DNA from: Temnothorax longispinosus
Taxonomy: Eukaryota > Arthropoda > Insecta > Hymenoptera > Formicidae
DNA length: 64,000 nucleotides
Assembly: GCF_030848805.1 (NCBI RefSeq)
Contig: NC_092364.1
Location: forward strand, 7,192,001 to 7,256,000
Reading direction: 5' to 3'
Below, piece by piece: positions 21,257 through 32,799 of the stretch. A program made the position numbers and the translations under genes. The first letter of the stretch is position 1, and each line of letters opens with the position of its first letter. Under the pieces are notes generated by a model. The model did no database searches and was not told the origin of the DNA. It was given only the letters and a program-made list of their open reading frames with translations.

Positions 21257-24200
21257 TTAAAGACGGTCAACAACCATATGCATATCTATTGTTTTACTAC
21301 TATGTGTGCGGCTTTTATTTTCCTTCTCTAGATATTCTTTACGTTGAATATTAAACATTCTAAATCGCATACGGAAAAACCTGGTCAAAATCTTTGCTGT
21401 AATATTGTGGCATTGTGGAATATTGGTACCTTCCCAAACATATAATAGCTTCTCAACAATAAAATCAATAATTTTAATATTTTCTACTTTTTCAAACGCG
21501 TCTCTCAGTTCCTGAAATGTAATTTCAGCTTTCATAATGGCTTTAAAACAGGAATCTGATACCCTGCACAAGCTGCTGTCTCCATAGCTTCGAAAATCCA
21601 CAACAATTGAAAATGGATGAGAATCTGTACCATGCCACAGAACGGATTTGTAACATGTGTCACATACTTTCATTGTTTTTTTGACAGACTTTACAACTGC
21701 TCCAGCGATGTCATATATAATAGGCCATTCCCAAATATCAATAAGATTCATGTAATTATCTTGTAATTCTGGAACATAAATGGCAGCACCTTCCATAAAA
21801 GCATCCACTTCTCCTGCTTTTTCTCTAGCTGCTGCTATTTCCTTTGATGATTTTAAAAAATCCAACTTGACTTGCTCAAAATTATCTTCCTTCACATCAT
21901 TATTATAACTTGTAATTTTCGAGTATGAGCAAACTTGAGTGATTGTAATAACTTTCAAGTTTTGTTTAACATTAAGAGGATTTGGAATAGGTTGCCTAAA
22001 TCGTATGAGAGAAAATAAATTTTCGAGGCAATCTTGTGTGAATCGACCTGTTAGTAAAAATTTGTATCCCTTTTCATTTAAAAAATATTCCTGCAACTCA
22101 AGAATGCTTTCTGTTGCCATTATTACTCCGGATTGTATTGGCTTCCAGTGTCCCTTTTTTCCTATTAACATGGAACGAAACACTTGCTGAGTCTTCTTTA
22201 GATGAGCAATGGCTTCATTATATGCCTCAATATTAGATTTACTAAGAGCCATGATACGAGATCTATTTGTCATTATGTTAAACCAACGATCCACAAGATT
22301 GATAAAAAAAGCTGTAGTTTTAAATGAATTATCATTTGTATAATCAGCATAAACTTTTAATGCTGTTTCTGTTCTTCTATTTAAAACTGAACTAGCGGTA
22401 GACACTTTCATTTTGTTATAGTGATTTTTGCAGTATAAATTAGTATCTTTAAGTCTGTAAGCTATTTTCATTTCATGCTTGCTCTCATGATGAAGTAATA
22501 TTTCAATATGTTGAATATCTACTAAAGAATTAGATAAATTTTCAGTGGCACAGATATCTGCAGATAAACGAATAGTTTTATTACTTTCTAACATATTTTT
22601 AATATTCTTAAACAGATGTACTGGATCGGGAATGAAATATAATTTGTTCGTTGGTCTAACAGGATGCATAATGTTTGCTTTTACATTTTCTCTGGTACAT
22701 CCAACTCCGAATGCATTCCACATGGCTTTGTTGTCACTGCCCATATCGCTGATCACTGCGTTGACACGCAGACCAATATTTTTCTGCCTTTTCAATTAAA
22801 TTGAGGATGATTTTCTTCAGTGCATTTCCCGTAGCATTTACATCTTGTGCTTTGCATTCGGAATCTGTCGTACCGGTAAAATAATAAGCAACAGTGATCT
22901 TCCATCGACGAGTAATTCCTGCCAGTAAAATGACTAAAACTTTTGTTGCAATTCCTGAGTGTGTAGGAAAAGTGCAGAATCCAATCATTCTTTGTATTGA
23001 TGGATCAAATACTTCACCAGGTTTTATTGCCATTTCATCAAGAACCATCACACATTCTCTCTTTCTTCTGTGACCATGCCAGGTACTTCAGATTTTAGCA
23101 TGTCGAACACTTCAAGTAGAATACCACTGTTAAATTTTAAATGATATAACTGTCTCTGCAGTGTTCGAATGCTAGGATAATAGGAAGGTGCTTAACAAAT
23201 CGGTATAACCCTGTGTTCCCCATTTCATTTTAAAGACAAGAGCATCTTTTATAGTAGCTGAGCTCCACTTCAATCCATTATTTGATTTTCTTCTTAAAGC
23301 TTCTATTTGATCTGGATACAGCTTCTTGCGAAGAATAGTATAAATCTTGTTTTTATTTTCTTTCAAGCGTTTTACTTGTTTGTAATGAGCTGCATACTTG
23401 CGTTTAGTGTCAAAATACATTTTATAAACTTTCTCGGTACTTTTTTTGATAATATCAAGCTGCTTTTCAAAGGTTTCAATTCTCTTATGTTTCTCAACTA
23501 TCTCTTTCTTCAATGCTTCAATGATTGTTACAGAATTATCAGTAGAAACAGAAACATTATCACATTGAAATGTATTTGTTTGAGTACTGACATTATCACA
23601 TTCAAATGTATTTGTTTGAGTGCTGACATTATCACATTCAAATATATTTGTTTGAGTACTGACATTTTCTGTTAGGCTAGACTGTATCATACTTTTGTCA
23701 TTTTCTACAGCTGTACCAGAAGAATTGTTAACTGGACAGAATAAGAGCGACTGTGTAACTTCTATTGGCATAGACTCATTTAAAAAGGAATTAGAATGAC
23801 TTGAAGAAACATTATTAATTGATCCGAACTGACCACAAATGTGCAAACCACATAAGTAAATTTTCAGTATTTTCTTTATCTGGTATATTATCATCTGTAA
23901 TAGAAGACACTTGAGATGGCAATATCTTTAATGAAGCAGATGTTAAACAATTTAAATAATCTGAATCATGTAAAACAGCTGATTTCTTCGCTTCTAAAAA
24001 GTTGGTTACATCTGATAACAAACTCTAGTTTCAGAAGTTTGAAATCTTTCCGGTAATGACTTTAAATGCTCTGCATTTTCAATGTTTTCTAATGACTCTT
24101 CTTGCAAACTGGGTATAGCTGTATTTTTCAATATTTTCTTCCCATCCTGTCGCTTTTCGTAACAATTTGGAGCAAAGTGCAACTGAAAATAAATATACAA

Positions 24201-24449
24201 AATAATAGAAATGTTACATTATTCAAAACGTAAAATCATATCACAGCAGAATGTCATATGGTGACATAAAGATAATTAGGTAATTACCTCACATATGCGG
24301 CTATTCGTTTTAGGGCTCCATCCAGGTCGGTTGACTCTTATCCAAGATTGCCAAAGTAAACGTCGCTTTTCACATTTTGGAAAATAAAATAATCGTAATC
24401 CTTTACCTTGCCTAACAGGGCAGCCAGAAACTTCGCACCTTTTTACCAT
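21257..24449 (-). pseudogene. THAP / P-element-like transposase, broken
   Basis: Minus strand. Exon 1 (24449-24288) encodes a THAP zinc finger: MVKRCEVSGC with two Cys, conserved Trp and Pro, and a third Cys in SRICE. Exon 2 from 24182 supplies the His (LHFAPN) and YEKRQDGKK, completing the C2CH domain. Downstream are a coiled-coil region (to 23350), KLYPDQIEAL and KWSSATIKDAL (P-element helix-turn-helix zone), VLDEMAI (first RNase-H-like Asp), SDMGSDN (second), DPVHLFKNI and CLENLFSLIR. The normal protein is roughly 800-900 residues. Frame breaks occur near 24005, 23850, 23170 and 22785, and part of the core between 23171 and 23051 is out of frame. No active enzyme is expected. Three imperfect 39-bp repeats (NVSTQTN-type) lie at 23550-23670. 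Confidence 0.8.
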
Positions 24450-24756
24450 ATTTATTTATCATTGATTAATATTTAAAACTGTAAGAAAGATAAGAACCGA
24501 TATAAATCAAATGGGTTATATATATGACCGTCTATTTACAACAATAATTATTTTAATATTATAATCTAACCAGTCCTTTTTCTCTTTCGGCCTCTTGGAT
24601 TTCACCTAACCTAACTATGTCAGTTGTACATACATACGTATGTAAGATCGTGGTCAGCTCCGGTCCCAATATGGCTGCTAACTTAGGAGGGGATATCCAA
24701 TCAGAATACGAATCAGATTACCAATCAGAAGTTCGGACATCAATGTCGCTTCTCTC

Positions 24757-24764
24757 TTTATATA
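24757..24764 (-). promoter_or_regulatory. TATA box in right inverted end
   Basis: Reverse complement of the left-end box (TATATAAA with GAGAGAAGCGACAT following). It lies about 310 bp before the THAP exon ATG at 24449, so it is placed to drive the minus-strand transposase. Confidence 0.5.
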
Positions 24765-24789
24765 GAACTCTACCCCCAGCGTGTTTGCA

Positions 24790-25230
24790 CGTGTATAAAA
24801 AATTGTAGGTGACTTTAAGGAAAAAAAATATCCTGTTGTAGTTTAAGTCTTCCTTAAAAAGACTGTACAGGTTTGATTTGCAAAAAATTAATTTAACATA
24901 TGTAAAAAAATTGTTGAAAAAAAGTCGGAAAAGTGACTTTTCACAAAAACTAATGTAACTTTTTCAATTTTTAAGATATTTTAATTTTTCAAACGGTTTT
25001 TTCATCCTCAGATGACGCACTTTTCACTCATTATTGTAGTTTATGTGGCCGTTCTAAAAAGTATGTTAATTTTGAGGTATGAAGGTGCGATTTTTTGCAG
25101 AAAAAAAATGCCGAGAGAAAACTAACGGACCGAAAAATATACCACCGACGGGGATCGATACTTGAAGGTCCCAACTACCTGTAGATGGCGGCCCAAGGCC
25201 CATTTCCATTGGTTTACTGGGTCGTTTTCG
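24790..25230. other. Extra sequence within right end of the TTAA element
   Basis: This stretch separates the inner and outer parts of the right inverted end that are contiguous on the left side. It is probably a later insertion or the fuller ancestral end. Gene-free; it contains several TGACTTT/AAAGTC and TTTTTC-rich words. Confidence 0.4.
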
Positions 25231-26315
25231 AAGTCAAAAAAACGCTGGGGTGTATTTTACCCAGTGTGACCTAAAAGGGTTAAGGAGACCTCAACAAAGT
25301 TAGCCCCCCCCCCCCCAAGTGGATTATTGATATATTTTTTTTTACCAATCGTTTGGTGGTTGATTGGTAGTATTTGGTACCGTATTCAAAACGTTCGGTA
25401 GTTTCTCGTTTTTCTAGGAAATCAAAAACAAATTTTTGATCTTCTTTTAGCCCCCCCACTTTAACTGCGGTAGTTTTTTTTTTTTTTTTAATTGATTGGC
25501 GATTGATTGGCAGTGTTTGGTACCGCATTAAAAACTTTTGGTGGTTGCGCGTTTCTTTAGGAAATCAAAAAAACAAATTTTTGATCTTCTCTTAGCCCCC
25601 CCACTTTGACTGTGGTAATTTTTTTTTTTTTAATTGATTGGCGATTGATTGGCAGTGTTTGGTACTGCATTGAAACCTTTTGGTAGTTTCGCGTTTTAAA
25701 AAGAAAGAATTAATTGTCAACAAATTTTTAACCTTCTTTAGCGTCTCCACTTTGACTGTTGGGAATTTTAAATTCTTTTTTACCAATCGTTTAGTGGTTG
25801 ATTGATAATGTTAAGAGCTGTAAGTTATTGAAAATTTTATTTTAAAGCCTTGTGCCCACGATGCTAGAACTGTGTCCGAGTTTCGGTTTAAGCCAATAAA
25901 ACTGCTACTTTTCTGTAAGAGCTGCAAGTTGATTGGCTTAAACCAAAACTCGGATGCAGTTCTAGCATCGTGGACACAAGGCTTAACATTCCAGTTACGT
26001 ATAGTGACGATTGCACACATTGTGGGCATTCAAGCGAGTGCAACCGCTACCCTTATAAAAATTTTTCACCGTTTTTGGACCGTTTTTGGACCGCGAAAAT
26101 GGTCAGTTTGAGTAGTAAAAACGTGCATTTGATTCAATGACCCGTTTTTGGGGCGCAAAGGGTCCTTTTTGCTTAAAAACGAGTGGTTAAAGCGGATTGC
26201 GTACGAGTATATCCGAGTAGTAATAACGTATTCTTATGAGTATTTTTGAGTGGTAAATACGTGCTGTGTGCGACATGGGTCCAATGCTACGTGCCAGTAT
26301 CGAGCCAATATCGAG

Positions 26316-26722
26316 CCGACACTGATTTCCCATATTCACCCGACATAAAAAAAAATTATTTATTTTGAAATTTTATTACTATTTTTTAACTAAATTTGTT
26401 TCTTAAGATGCAGTTTATGATTATAAATATTTTCTCGTATTTAAAAACACATATAAAAACACACTTACCTTGGTGGGATTCGAACTCGGGATTTCGGGAC
26501 CTCTGGATTGTGAACCAACTGCCTTACGTGGTAGACTACTTCTTAATTTGATATAAGTGTTATATATAATCTACACATGTCATATAACCAGCACAAATAT
26601 ATAATTTTTTAAAAACTATTTTAAGAAACAAATTCAGTTTAAAAAGAGTAATAAAATTTTAAATTGGACATATGATATAATATTTCTTAATGTCGGGTGA
26701 ATGTCAGAAATCAGTGCCGGGT
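26316..26722. mobile_element. MITE with tRNA-like core (free copy)
   Basis: Ends: CCGACACTGATTTC...ATATTCACCCGACAT and, inverted, ATGTCGGGTGAATGTCAGAAATCAGTGCCGG. Arms continue with matching AATTTTATTACT and AAATTTGTTTCTTAA words. The centre carries, on the minus strand, a tRNA-like stretch (about 26539-26468) with GGCAGTTGG (A-box-like) and AGTTCGAATCC (B-box-like). Other copies of the core lie at 27305-27367, 28456-28518, 34600-34663 and 41608-41670. Confidence 0.7.
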
Positions 26723-27028
26723 TATTACAAAATTTTGTGTTTGTAATATATTTATAAAGTTAAAACATCCTTATCAAATCTTTACAAGGGCCTTATTAGA
26801 TAAAAATAAAGAAACCTTTTTTATGGAATCTCTAATAAATAATGATTGGGACCTCATTAAGTTAAAATAAGGAAATCTTTCTTATGGCATCCCTAATAAC
26901 TAATGATCGGGGCCTTATGTTATGTAAGGCCATCCCTAACAAATTTCTACACGGGATATTGCACTTATAGAAACGTTCAATGTAAATTTTTCGCAAATAT
27001 TTGAATATTACATCGTACCACTTATCTA

Positions 27029-28019
27029 CACTCTTAAGCATGTGTCGCCAAAAATTGGAGGTACATGTTGAAATTTTGTCCCTACGTAATTACGAGGGAC
27101 ATAAGTCACTCTTAAGCATGTGTCGCCAAAAATTGGAGGTACATGGTACCTCGAAGTTAGGAAGTACGTTATGGGCAACGAATATTCACCCGACAAAAAA
27201 AATTATTTATTTCGAAATTTTATTATTATTTTTTAACTAAATTTGTTTCTTAAGATGCAGTCTATGATTATAAATATTTTTTTTGTATTTGAAAAACACA
27301 CTTACCTTGGTGGGATTTGAACTCGGGACCTCTGCATCGTGAGCCAACTGCCTTACGTGGTCGACTACTTCTTAATTTGAAGTAAACGTTTATATATAGT
27401 CTACATATGTCATACCAGCGCAAATATATAATTTTTCAAAAATTATCTTAAGAAACAAATTCAGTTTAAAAAGAGTAATAAAGTTTCGAATTGGATATAT
27501 GATATAATATTGCCCGCTGCTATTCGCGAATGTCTTTCGTTCAACAAATGTCGCGATCATGCCATGGTTGGCTACGTATACGAGGTACGTATGTAGGAGG
27601 TATATACGGAAAGCCCCCTAAAAAACTGTACCTCCTAAAACTGTACCTCCTATGACACGTCCGTGCACGCGTCCGCGTCGAGTGCTTCGCGAATGTCTTT
27701 TGTACGAGGTACATATGTAGGAGGTACACATTTGTACGAGGTACATATGTACGTACAAGGTACGTATGTACGGGGTACATACGGGAAGCCCCCTAAAAAA
27801 CTGTACCTCCTAAAACTGTATCTCCTAAAAAATTGTACCGTGAATTTATAAGTGCGGTACCTCCAATCGGTACCTCCTCCTTTATCAGTACCTCGTGTAT
27901 TCCGTACCTCGTGCTACCGGGAAAAGTATCTCCTAGCAGCATGTAACTCCAAATGTCATTTCCATTTAGAAATTAGTACCTCGAATTTGGAGATACTACG
28001 CGGTACATGCTTAAGAGTG
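27029..28019 (+). mobile_element. TA-flanked nonautonomous element, copy 1
   Basis: TA at 27027-27028 and 28020-28021. Ends: CACTCTTAAGCATGT and ACATGCTTAAGAGTG. TA duplication fits Tc1/mariner-type transposition. The left end is duplicated inside (27029 and about 27109). The right half is built from dozens of GAGGTAC / GTACCTC words in both orientations. A tRNA-like MITE is embedded at about 27184-27515, having lost its right end. No transposase. Confidence 0.75.
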
Positions 28020-28179
28020 TATTAGTGAAGGATAAATAGTGTAAGTACTAAAACATTTAACCCTTACGGTACAGTTTGAAAAGGTTTTTAAGTTTGTAGA
28101 ATAAATGTACTTCAATTTAGAGATAAGGAGAAGATAAGGAGTGGGAGTCTTTCAGAATTATGAGAAATTTTGATGGATA

Positions 28180-31145
28180 CACTCTTAAGCATGTGTCGCC
28201 AAAAATTGGAGGTACATGTTGAAATTTTGTCCCTACGTAATTACGAGGGACATAAGTCACTCTTAAGCATGTGTCGCCAAAAATTGGAGGTACATGGTAC
28301 CTCGAAGTTAGGAAGTACGTTATGGGCAACGAATATTCACCCGACAAAAAAAATTATTTATTTCGAAATTTTATTATTATTTTTTAACTAAATTTGTTTC
28401 TTAAGATGCAGTCTATGATTATAAATATTTTTTTTGTATTTGAAAAACACACTTACCTTGGTGGGATTTGAACTCGGGACCTCTGCATCGTGAGCCAACT
28501 GCCTTACGTGGTCGACTACTTCTTAATTTGAAGTAAACTTTATATATAGTCTACATATGTCATACCCAAGCAGCAAAGCAGGGCATCTTAACCAAACCAA
28601 AATCAGATTGCCCTAATTAAGTGAAGAATTACCAACTTTCGACATAAAAAATGTCTTAAAAATCAAATAGCGTTTGAAGTCTTAAGTACAGGTTGAAAAT
28701 TACGTAGTTCAAACCTACAAAATGCCTTCAAAGTTTAATGACTTTAAAGTTATACATTAGGTTGTAAATGACTAAATTTTGATCAAAGGTATGCCTTCAA
28801 AGTCGATTCAACTTATAAGTCAAAATTAGACCCCCATTTGAAGGAAATGTGACCTGGTTGTATTACCTAATTTCAATTTCGTAGGCGATATGACTTAATT
28901 GGTCAGGATTACCTAATTTTTACCATATATAAGTCCTGTGTGTTTGACTTGACTAATAGGGAATATTTTAGGCGCGAAATAAACCTCGCGGCCGTACTAC
29001 GAGTTAACTACAAAGTTGAGATTACCACGGAAAATGACCTATAAGGGAAATTGGTCCGAGTTTAGGTCGAAATGCCCAGCAAAATTGCCCTGAGAGTTAG
29101 TTATTGGTCTTGGACCTTAAATTATTGAAAGTTACCATAACCTATCTATAATTATTGCACGTATCGATTCCTGTTTGCTGATAAATAATTATCCATTTTG
29201 TAAGACCTACTGTATTTTTCTCATTGTACAAGGCTTGCGATCGTTATGCTAGGAAACGCAAACACACGGGAATTAATTCGGCGCTCGTCACCCGGGGGGG
29301 ATGAGATTTTTCAAGAAGTTACGAAGTACAGAAGAAACTCTCTATACTGTAATAAATAGAATAATCGAGACGATTCGCGCGAGCAACAGCGAATTTGCGA
29401 GAAAGAGTCGTTACAGAACAAAACACGTTCGCACTCGACCGCGTCACACGGTGAACTCATGATCAATGTTTACGTTCGCGGCACAGCCGACCGGCATTTC
29501 TCGATATATCGATCCACAGATCTCGGAGCACGCCGTGTCTCGAAGTCGATCTTTGAAGTCAATTTAACTTATAAATAGGGAAATCAGACTTATTAGTCAA
29601 AATGCCTTATTGATCGACAAGACGATTTTAAAGTCAACGACTTTGAAGTAAAAATGCCCTAATTAAGGAAATCTGCCCTCAAAGTTTAGTATTTGGTTTT
29701 CACAGTAGGGAAATTTGACCTACAGGTCGAAATTCAGACGAAAACGTTAAATCAGCCATTATTATGAGAACCAGTATGTCTGCCATGATACATCAAAACG
29801 CTTTCTAAAATTATAGGCATTATAAAATAAATTATATTATATCTCTCGGAGTAACTAAGAATTGAAAAAAAATCTATTTTGCGATACTTTTCACGTTAGG
29901 TGCAAGATTAAAATATTTCTATTGTGCTAAATGCAAAAAATATTATTGCTAAATAATTAACGATTAATTAATAATTGCTTAAATTATTTATTTTCGACAT
30001 CGCGTTGCTTTTAACGAAGTAAAATAAAATTCTGTACAGAAAATTTTCTTTCGCACTTATATTTCTGTTACATGTCACACGATATTCAGTTTCAAAACCG
30101 ACGAGTGGTGGACTCTATTAATATTTTACTCCGAGTTTCCATGGCTGGTTGGAACCATATGCTATGACTGTAGCATAGACCCGTCTTGGTAGAACTAATA
30201 TGGAATATATATTTTTTCGTGATGTGCAGCGCTGCCATCTACTAGATGTCTCAAAGACAAAAGTTAGGTCGAAGAGAGGGCACAAATTGGTCAAAATTAC
30301 CAAAATATTACCGATATTCGACCTTCTGATAGGTCCATTTCACCGAATCAGACTATGACTTATAAGGCGAAATGCCTTGCATTACCTAATTTTAACCGTA
30401 AAATTATTTCAACTTTATTCCCCACTTACCTTCTTTCGACGTCGATTCGACGTAAGTTGGGCTTGGTCGAACAGACTTTTGAACCTATCAGAAGGTCGAA
30501 TAAACGTAATTTCGCCCTATTTTGCTGCTTGGGTACCAGCGCAAATATATAATTTTTCAAAAATTATCTTAAGAAACAAATTCAGTTTAAAAAGAGTAAT
30601 AAAGTTTCGAATTGGATATATGATATAATATTGCCCGCTGCTATTCGCGAATGTCTTTCGTTCAACAAATGTCGCGATCATGCCATGGTTGGCTACGTAT
30701 ACGAGGTACGTATGTAGGAGGTATATACGGAAAGCCCCCTAAAAAACTGTACCTCCTAAAACTGTACCTCCTATGACACGTCCGTGCACGCGTCCGCGTC
30801 GAGTGCTTTGCGAATGTCTTTTGTACGAAGTACATATGTAGGAGGTACACATTTGTACGAGGTACATATGTACGTACGAGGTACGTATGTACGGGGTACA
30901 TACGGGAAGCCCCCTAAAAAACTGTACCTCCTAAAACTGTATCTCCTAAAAAATTGTACCGTGAATTTATAAGTGCGGTACCTCCAATCGGTACCTCCTC
31001 CTTTATCAGTACCTCGTGTATTCCGTACCTCGTGCTACTGTACCGGGAAAAGTATCTCCTAGCAGCATGTAACTCCAAATGTCATTTCCATTTAGAAATT
31101 AGTACCTCGAATTTGGAGATACTACGCGGTACATGCTTAAGAGTG
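28180..31145 (+). mobile_element. Same TA-flanked family, copy 2, interrupted
   Basis: TA at 28178-28179 and 31146-31147, with the same ends and near-identical sequence to copy 1. It is split by a further TA-flanked element at 28565-30532 in the middle of its tRNA-like MITE. Removing that gives a unit of about 1 kb, matching copies 1 and 3. Confidence 0.75.
28565..30532. mobile_element. 2 kb TA-flanked element of repeated motif words
   Basis: Inserted in copy 2 with TA on both sides (28563-28564, 30533-30534). Ends: CCCAAGCAGCAAA and TTTGCTGCTTGGG. Both outer parts are filled with scattered variants of AAATGCCTT, GACTTATAAGTC and AAAGTCGA-like words in both orientations. The centre (29220-29560) is a GC-richer block without such words. 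No protein is recognised. Confidence 0.7.
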
Positions 31146-31313
31146 TAGAAATCGAGCTGACTCGAAATTTCCCTGTATGTAACATAAGGGTTAAAATCGA
31201 GCAAAATCCGCGGATATTTTTTTGTGAGTAAAAAAGAAACGTACTAATAGACCAATCCGTTTCTTTATGCATATGGTTATGCACCTATGCAAGTTTGTAT
31301 GGATAGACCTTAA

Positions 31314-31458
31314 GGACCCGGACACACACTTCTGCACAACGCATAATGCGTAAGCATAAAATAATTGATTGATCTATTTCCTTATGCACATGTGTATGAA
31401 CCAATCAATTTTCTTATGCTTACGCATTATGCGTTGTGCAGAAGTGTGTGCTCCCCGC
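31314..31458. mobile_element. 145-bp TTAA-flanked hairpin MITE
   Basis: TTAA at 31310-31313 and 31459-31462. ACACACTTCTGCACAACGC is mirrored by GCGTTGTGCAGAAGTGTGT. The surrounding DNA (31240-31600) holds partly related TTATGCATATG and CATAAGCATAA words, so it may have landed in an older copy of a similar repeat. Confidence 0.65.
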
Positions 31459-32422
31459 TTAAAGGTCAATCCAGACAAACTTGCATAGCGCATAAACATA
31501 AGCATAAAAGAATTGATTGGTCCATATGCATGTGCATAAGAAAATAGACCAATCCGTTTCGTTATGCATATGGTTATGCACCTTGCACCTATGCAAGTTT
31601 ATGTGGATATAGCTTAAGCCCTAGAACATGCGCATGTAACCCCAGAGCCTAGTGCGTGTATGTACATACGTACATAGATAGCGGTTGCGCTTCTGAATGC
31701 CCACAATGTGTGCAATCGTTACTACGTAACTGGAATGTTAAGCCTTGTGTCCACGAAGCTAGAACTGCATCCGAGTTTTGGTTTAAGCCAATCAACTTGT
31801 AGCTCTTACAGAAAAGTAGCAGTTTCATTGGCTTAAACCGAAAACCGGACACAGTTCTAGCATCGTGGACACAAGGCTTTAAAATAAAATTTTCAATAAC
31901 TTACACTTAACATTATCAATCAACCACTAAACGATTGGTAAAAAAGAATTTAAAATTTCCAACAGTCAAAGTGGAGGCGCTAAAAAAGGTTAATTCGTTG
32001 ACAATTAATTCTTTCTTTTTAAAACGCGAAACTACCAAAAGGTTTTAATGCGGTACCAAACACTGCCAATTAATCGTCAATCGATTAAAAAAAAAAATTA
32101 CTACAGTCAAAGTGGGGGGCTAAGAGAAGATCAAAAATTTGTTTTTTTGATTTCCTAAAGAAACGCGCAATCACCAAAAGTTTTTAATGCGGTACCAAAC
32201 ACTGCCAATCAATCGCCAATCGATTAAAAAAAAAAAACTACCACAGTCAAAGTGGGGAGGCTAAAAGAAAATCAAAAATTTGTTTTTGATTTCCTAGAAA
32301 AACGAGAAACTACCGAACGTTTTGAATACGGTACCAAATACTACCAAACAACCACCAAATGATTGGTAAAAAAAAATATATCAATAATCCACTTGGGAGG
32401 GCTAACTTTGTTGAGGTCTTAA

Positions 32423-32775
32423 GGGGATCCTATAGTGAAGGCCAAACTTCCTCGATGTCGATAATGTCGAACATTTTTAATTCCGTTCTAATTCGTTTTC
32501 TATCATTTTCTATATTACCGGTCTATATCTGCCCTTGTCTAACGAGAGGCATCTGTCCTTGTTCGATTGCTGCGCCATCTCTCGCTAGACGCCATACTAC
32601 TCTTCATGTCATTCCGCATGTATATTGCAGTGACAGCTCTATGTGCCCAAATTTTTAATTTTTTTTTTGTTTTGGAAGTTAAAACCGATCTAGCCCTTTA
32701 CATTTTCATGCGTACTTTAATTCTAGACCAAATTTGTGCAATTCCGTAAAGTTAATTAAAAGTGGTTATGTTTTA
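32423..32775 (+). mobile_element. TTAA-type MITE copy, left end at 32423
   Basis: Begins with TTAA at 32419-32422, then GGGGATCCTATAG. It is collinear with 18990-19491 over most of its length. The right end is unclear (possibly near 32820, GGGGAAGCTCTTAA). Its start meets the right edge of the 7.1 kb inverted-repeat element. Confidence 0.5.
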
Positions 32776-32799
32776 ACGCTTATACATTACTATACGAGA

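Larger units (their letters stand above)
19496..25279. mobile_element. TTAA-bounded two-gene element with THAP/P-type transposase
   Basis: TTAA occurs at 19492-19495 and 25280-25283. Ends: CCCTTTTAGGTCACACT and AGTGTGACCTAAAAGGG. Inverted similarity continues inward (GGGTGAAATACACCC), and a second matching block (TATATAAAGAGAGAAGCGAC, CCATATTGGGACCG) lies at 19568-19655 and again at 24670-24764. On the right, about 450 bp of extra sequence separates the two blocks. Inside are a 3-exon + strand gene and a - strand THAP/P-element-like transposase. P elements normally make 8-bp duplications, whereas Kolobok elements pair THAP domains with TTAA. So the family assignment is open: transposase homology points to P/THAP9, termini to a TTAA group. 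Confidence 0.75.
25286..32419. mobile_element. 7.1 kb long-inverted-repeat element, host to nested elements
   Basis: The ends AGACCTCAACAAAGTTAG and CTAACTTTGTTGAGGTCT begin arms of about 770 bp (25286-26055 and 31650-32419) that match throughout. Both arms hold two to three internal copies of an ATTGATTGGCGATTGATTGG / GGTACCAAACACTGCC motif block. TAAGG flanks both ends (25281-25285, 32420-32424). No transposase survives in the loop; it is filled with later insertions (26316-26722, 27029-28019, 28180-31145, 31314-31458). The superfamily is unknown. Confidence 0.7.

Noticed and set aside
26468..26539. Functional tRNA gene
   Set aside because: Only box-like words match; acceptor and T-arm stems do not pair, and all copies sit inside a MITE.
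27541..27780. Open frames rich in Tyr, Val, His and Arg in the GAGGTAC repeats
   Set aside because: They arise from repeated GTACGT-type words and recur identically in each copy of the nonautonomous element.
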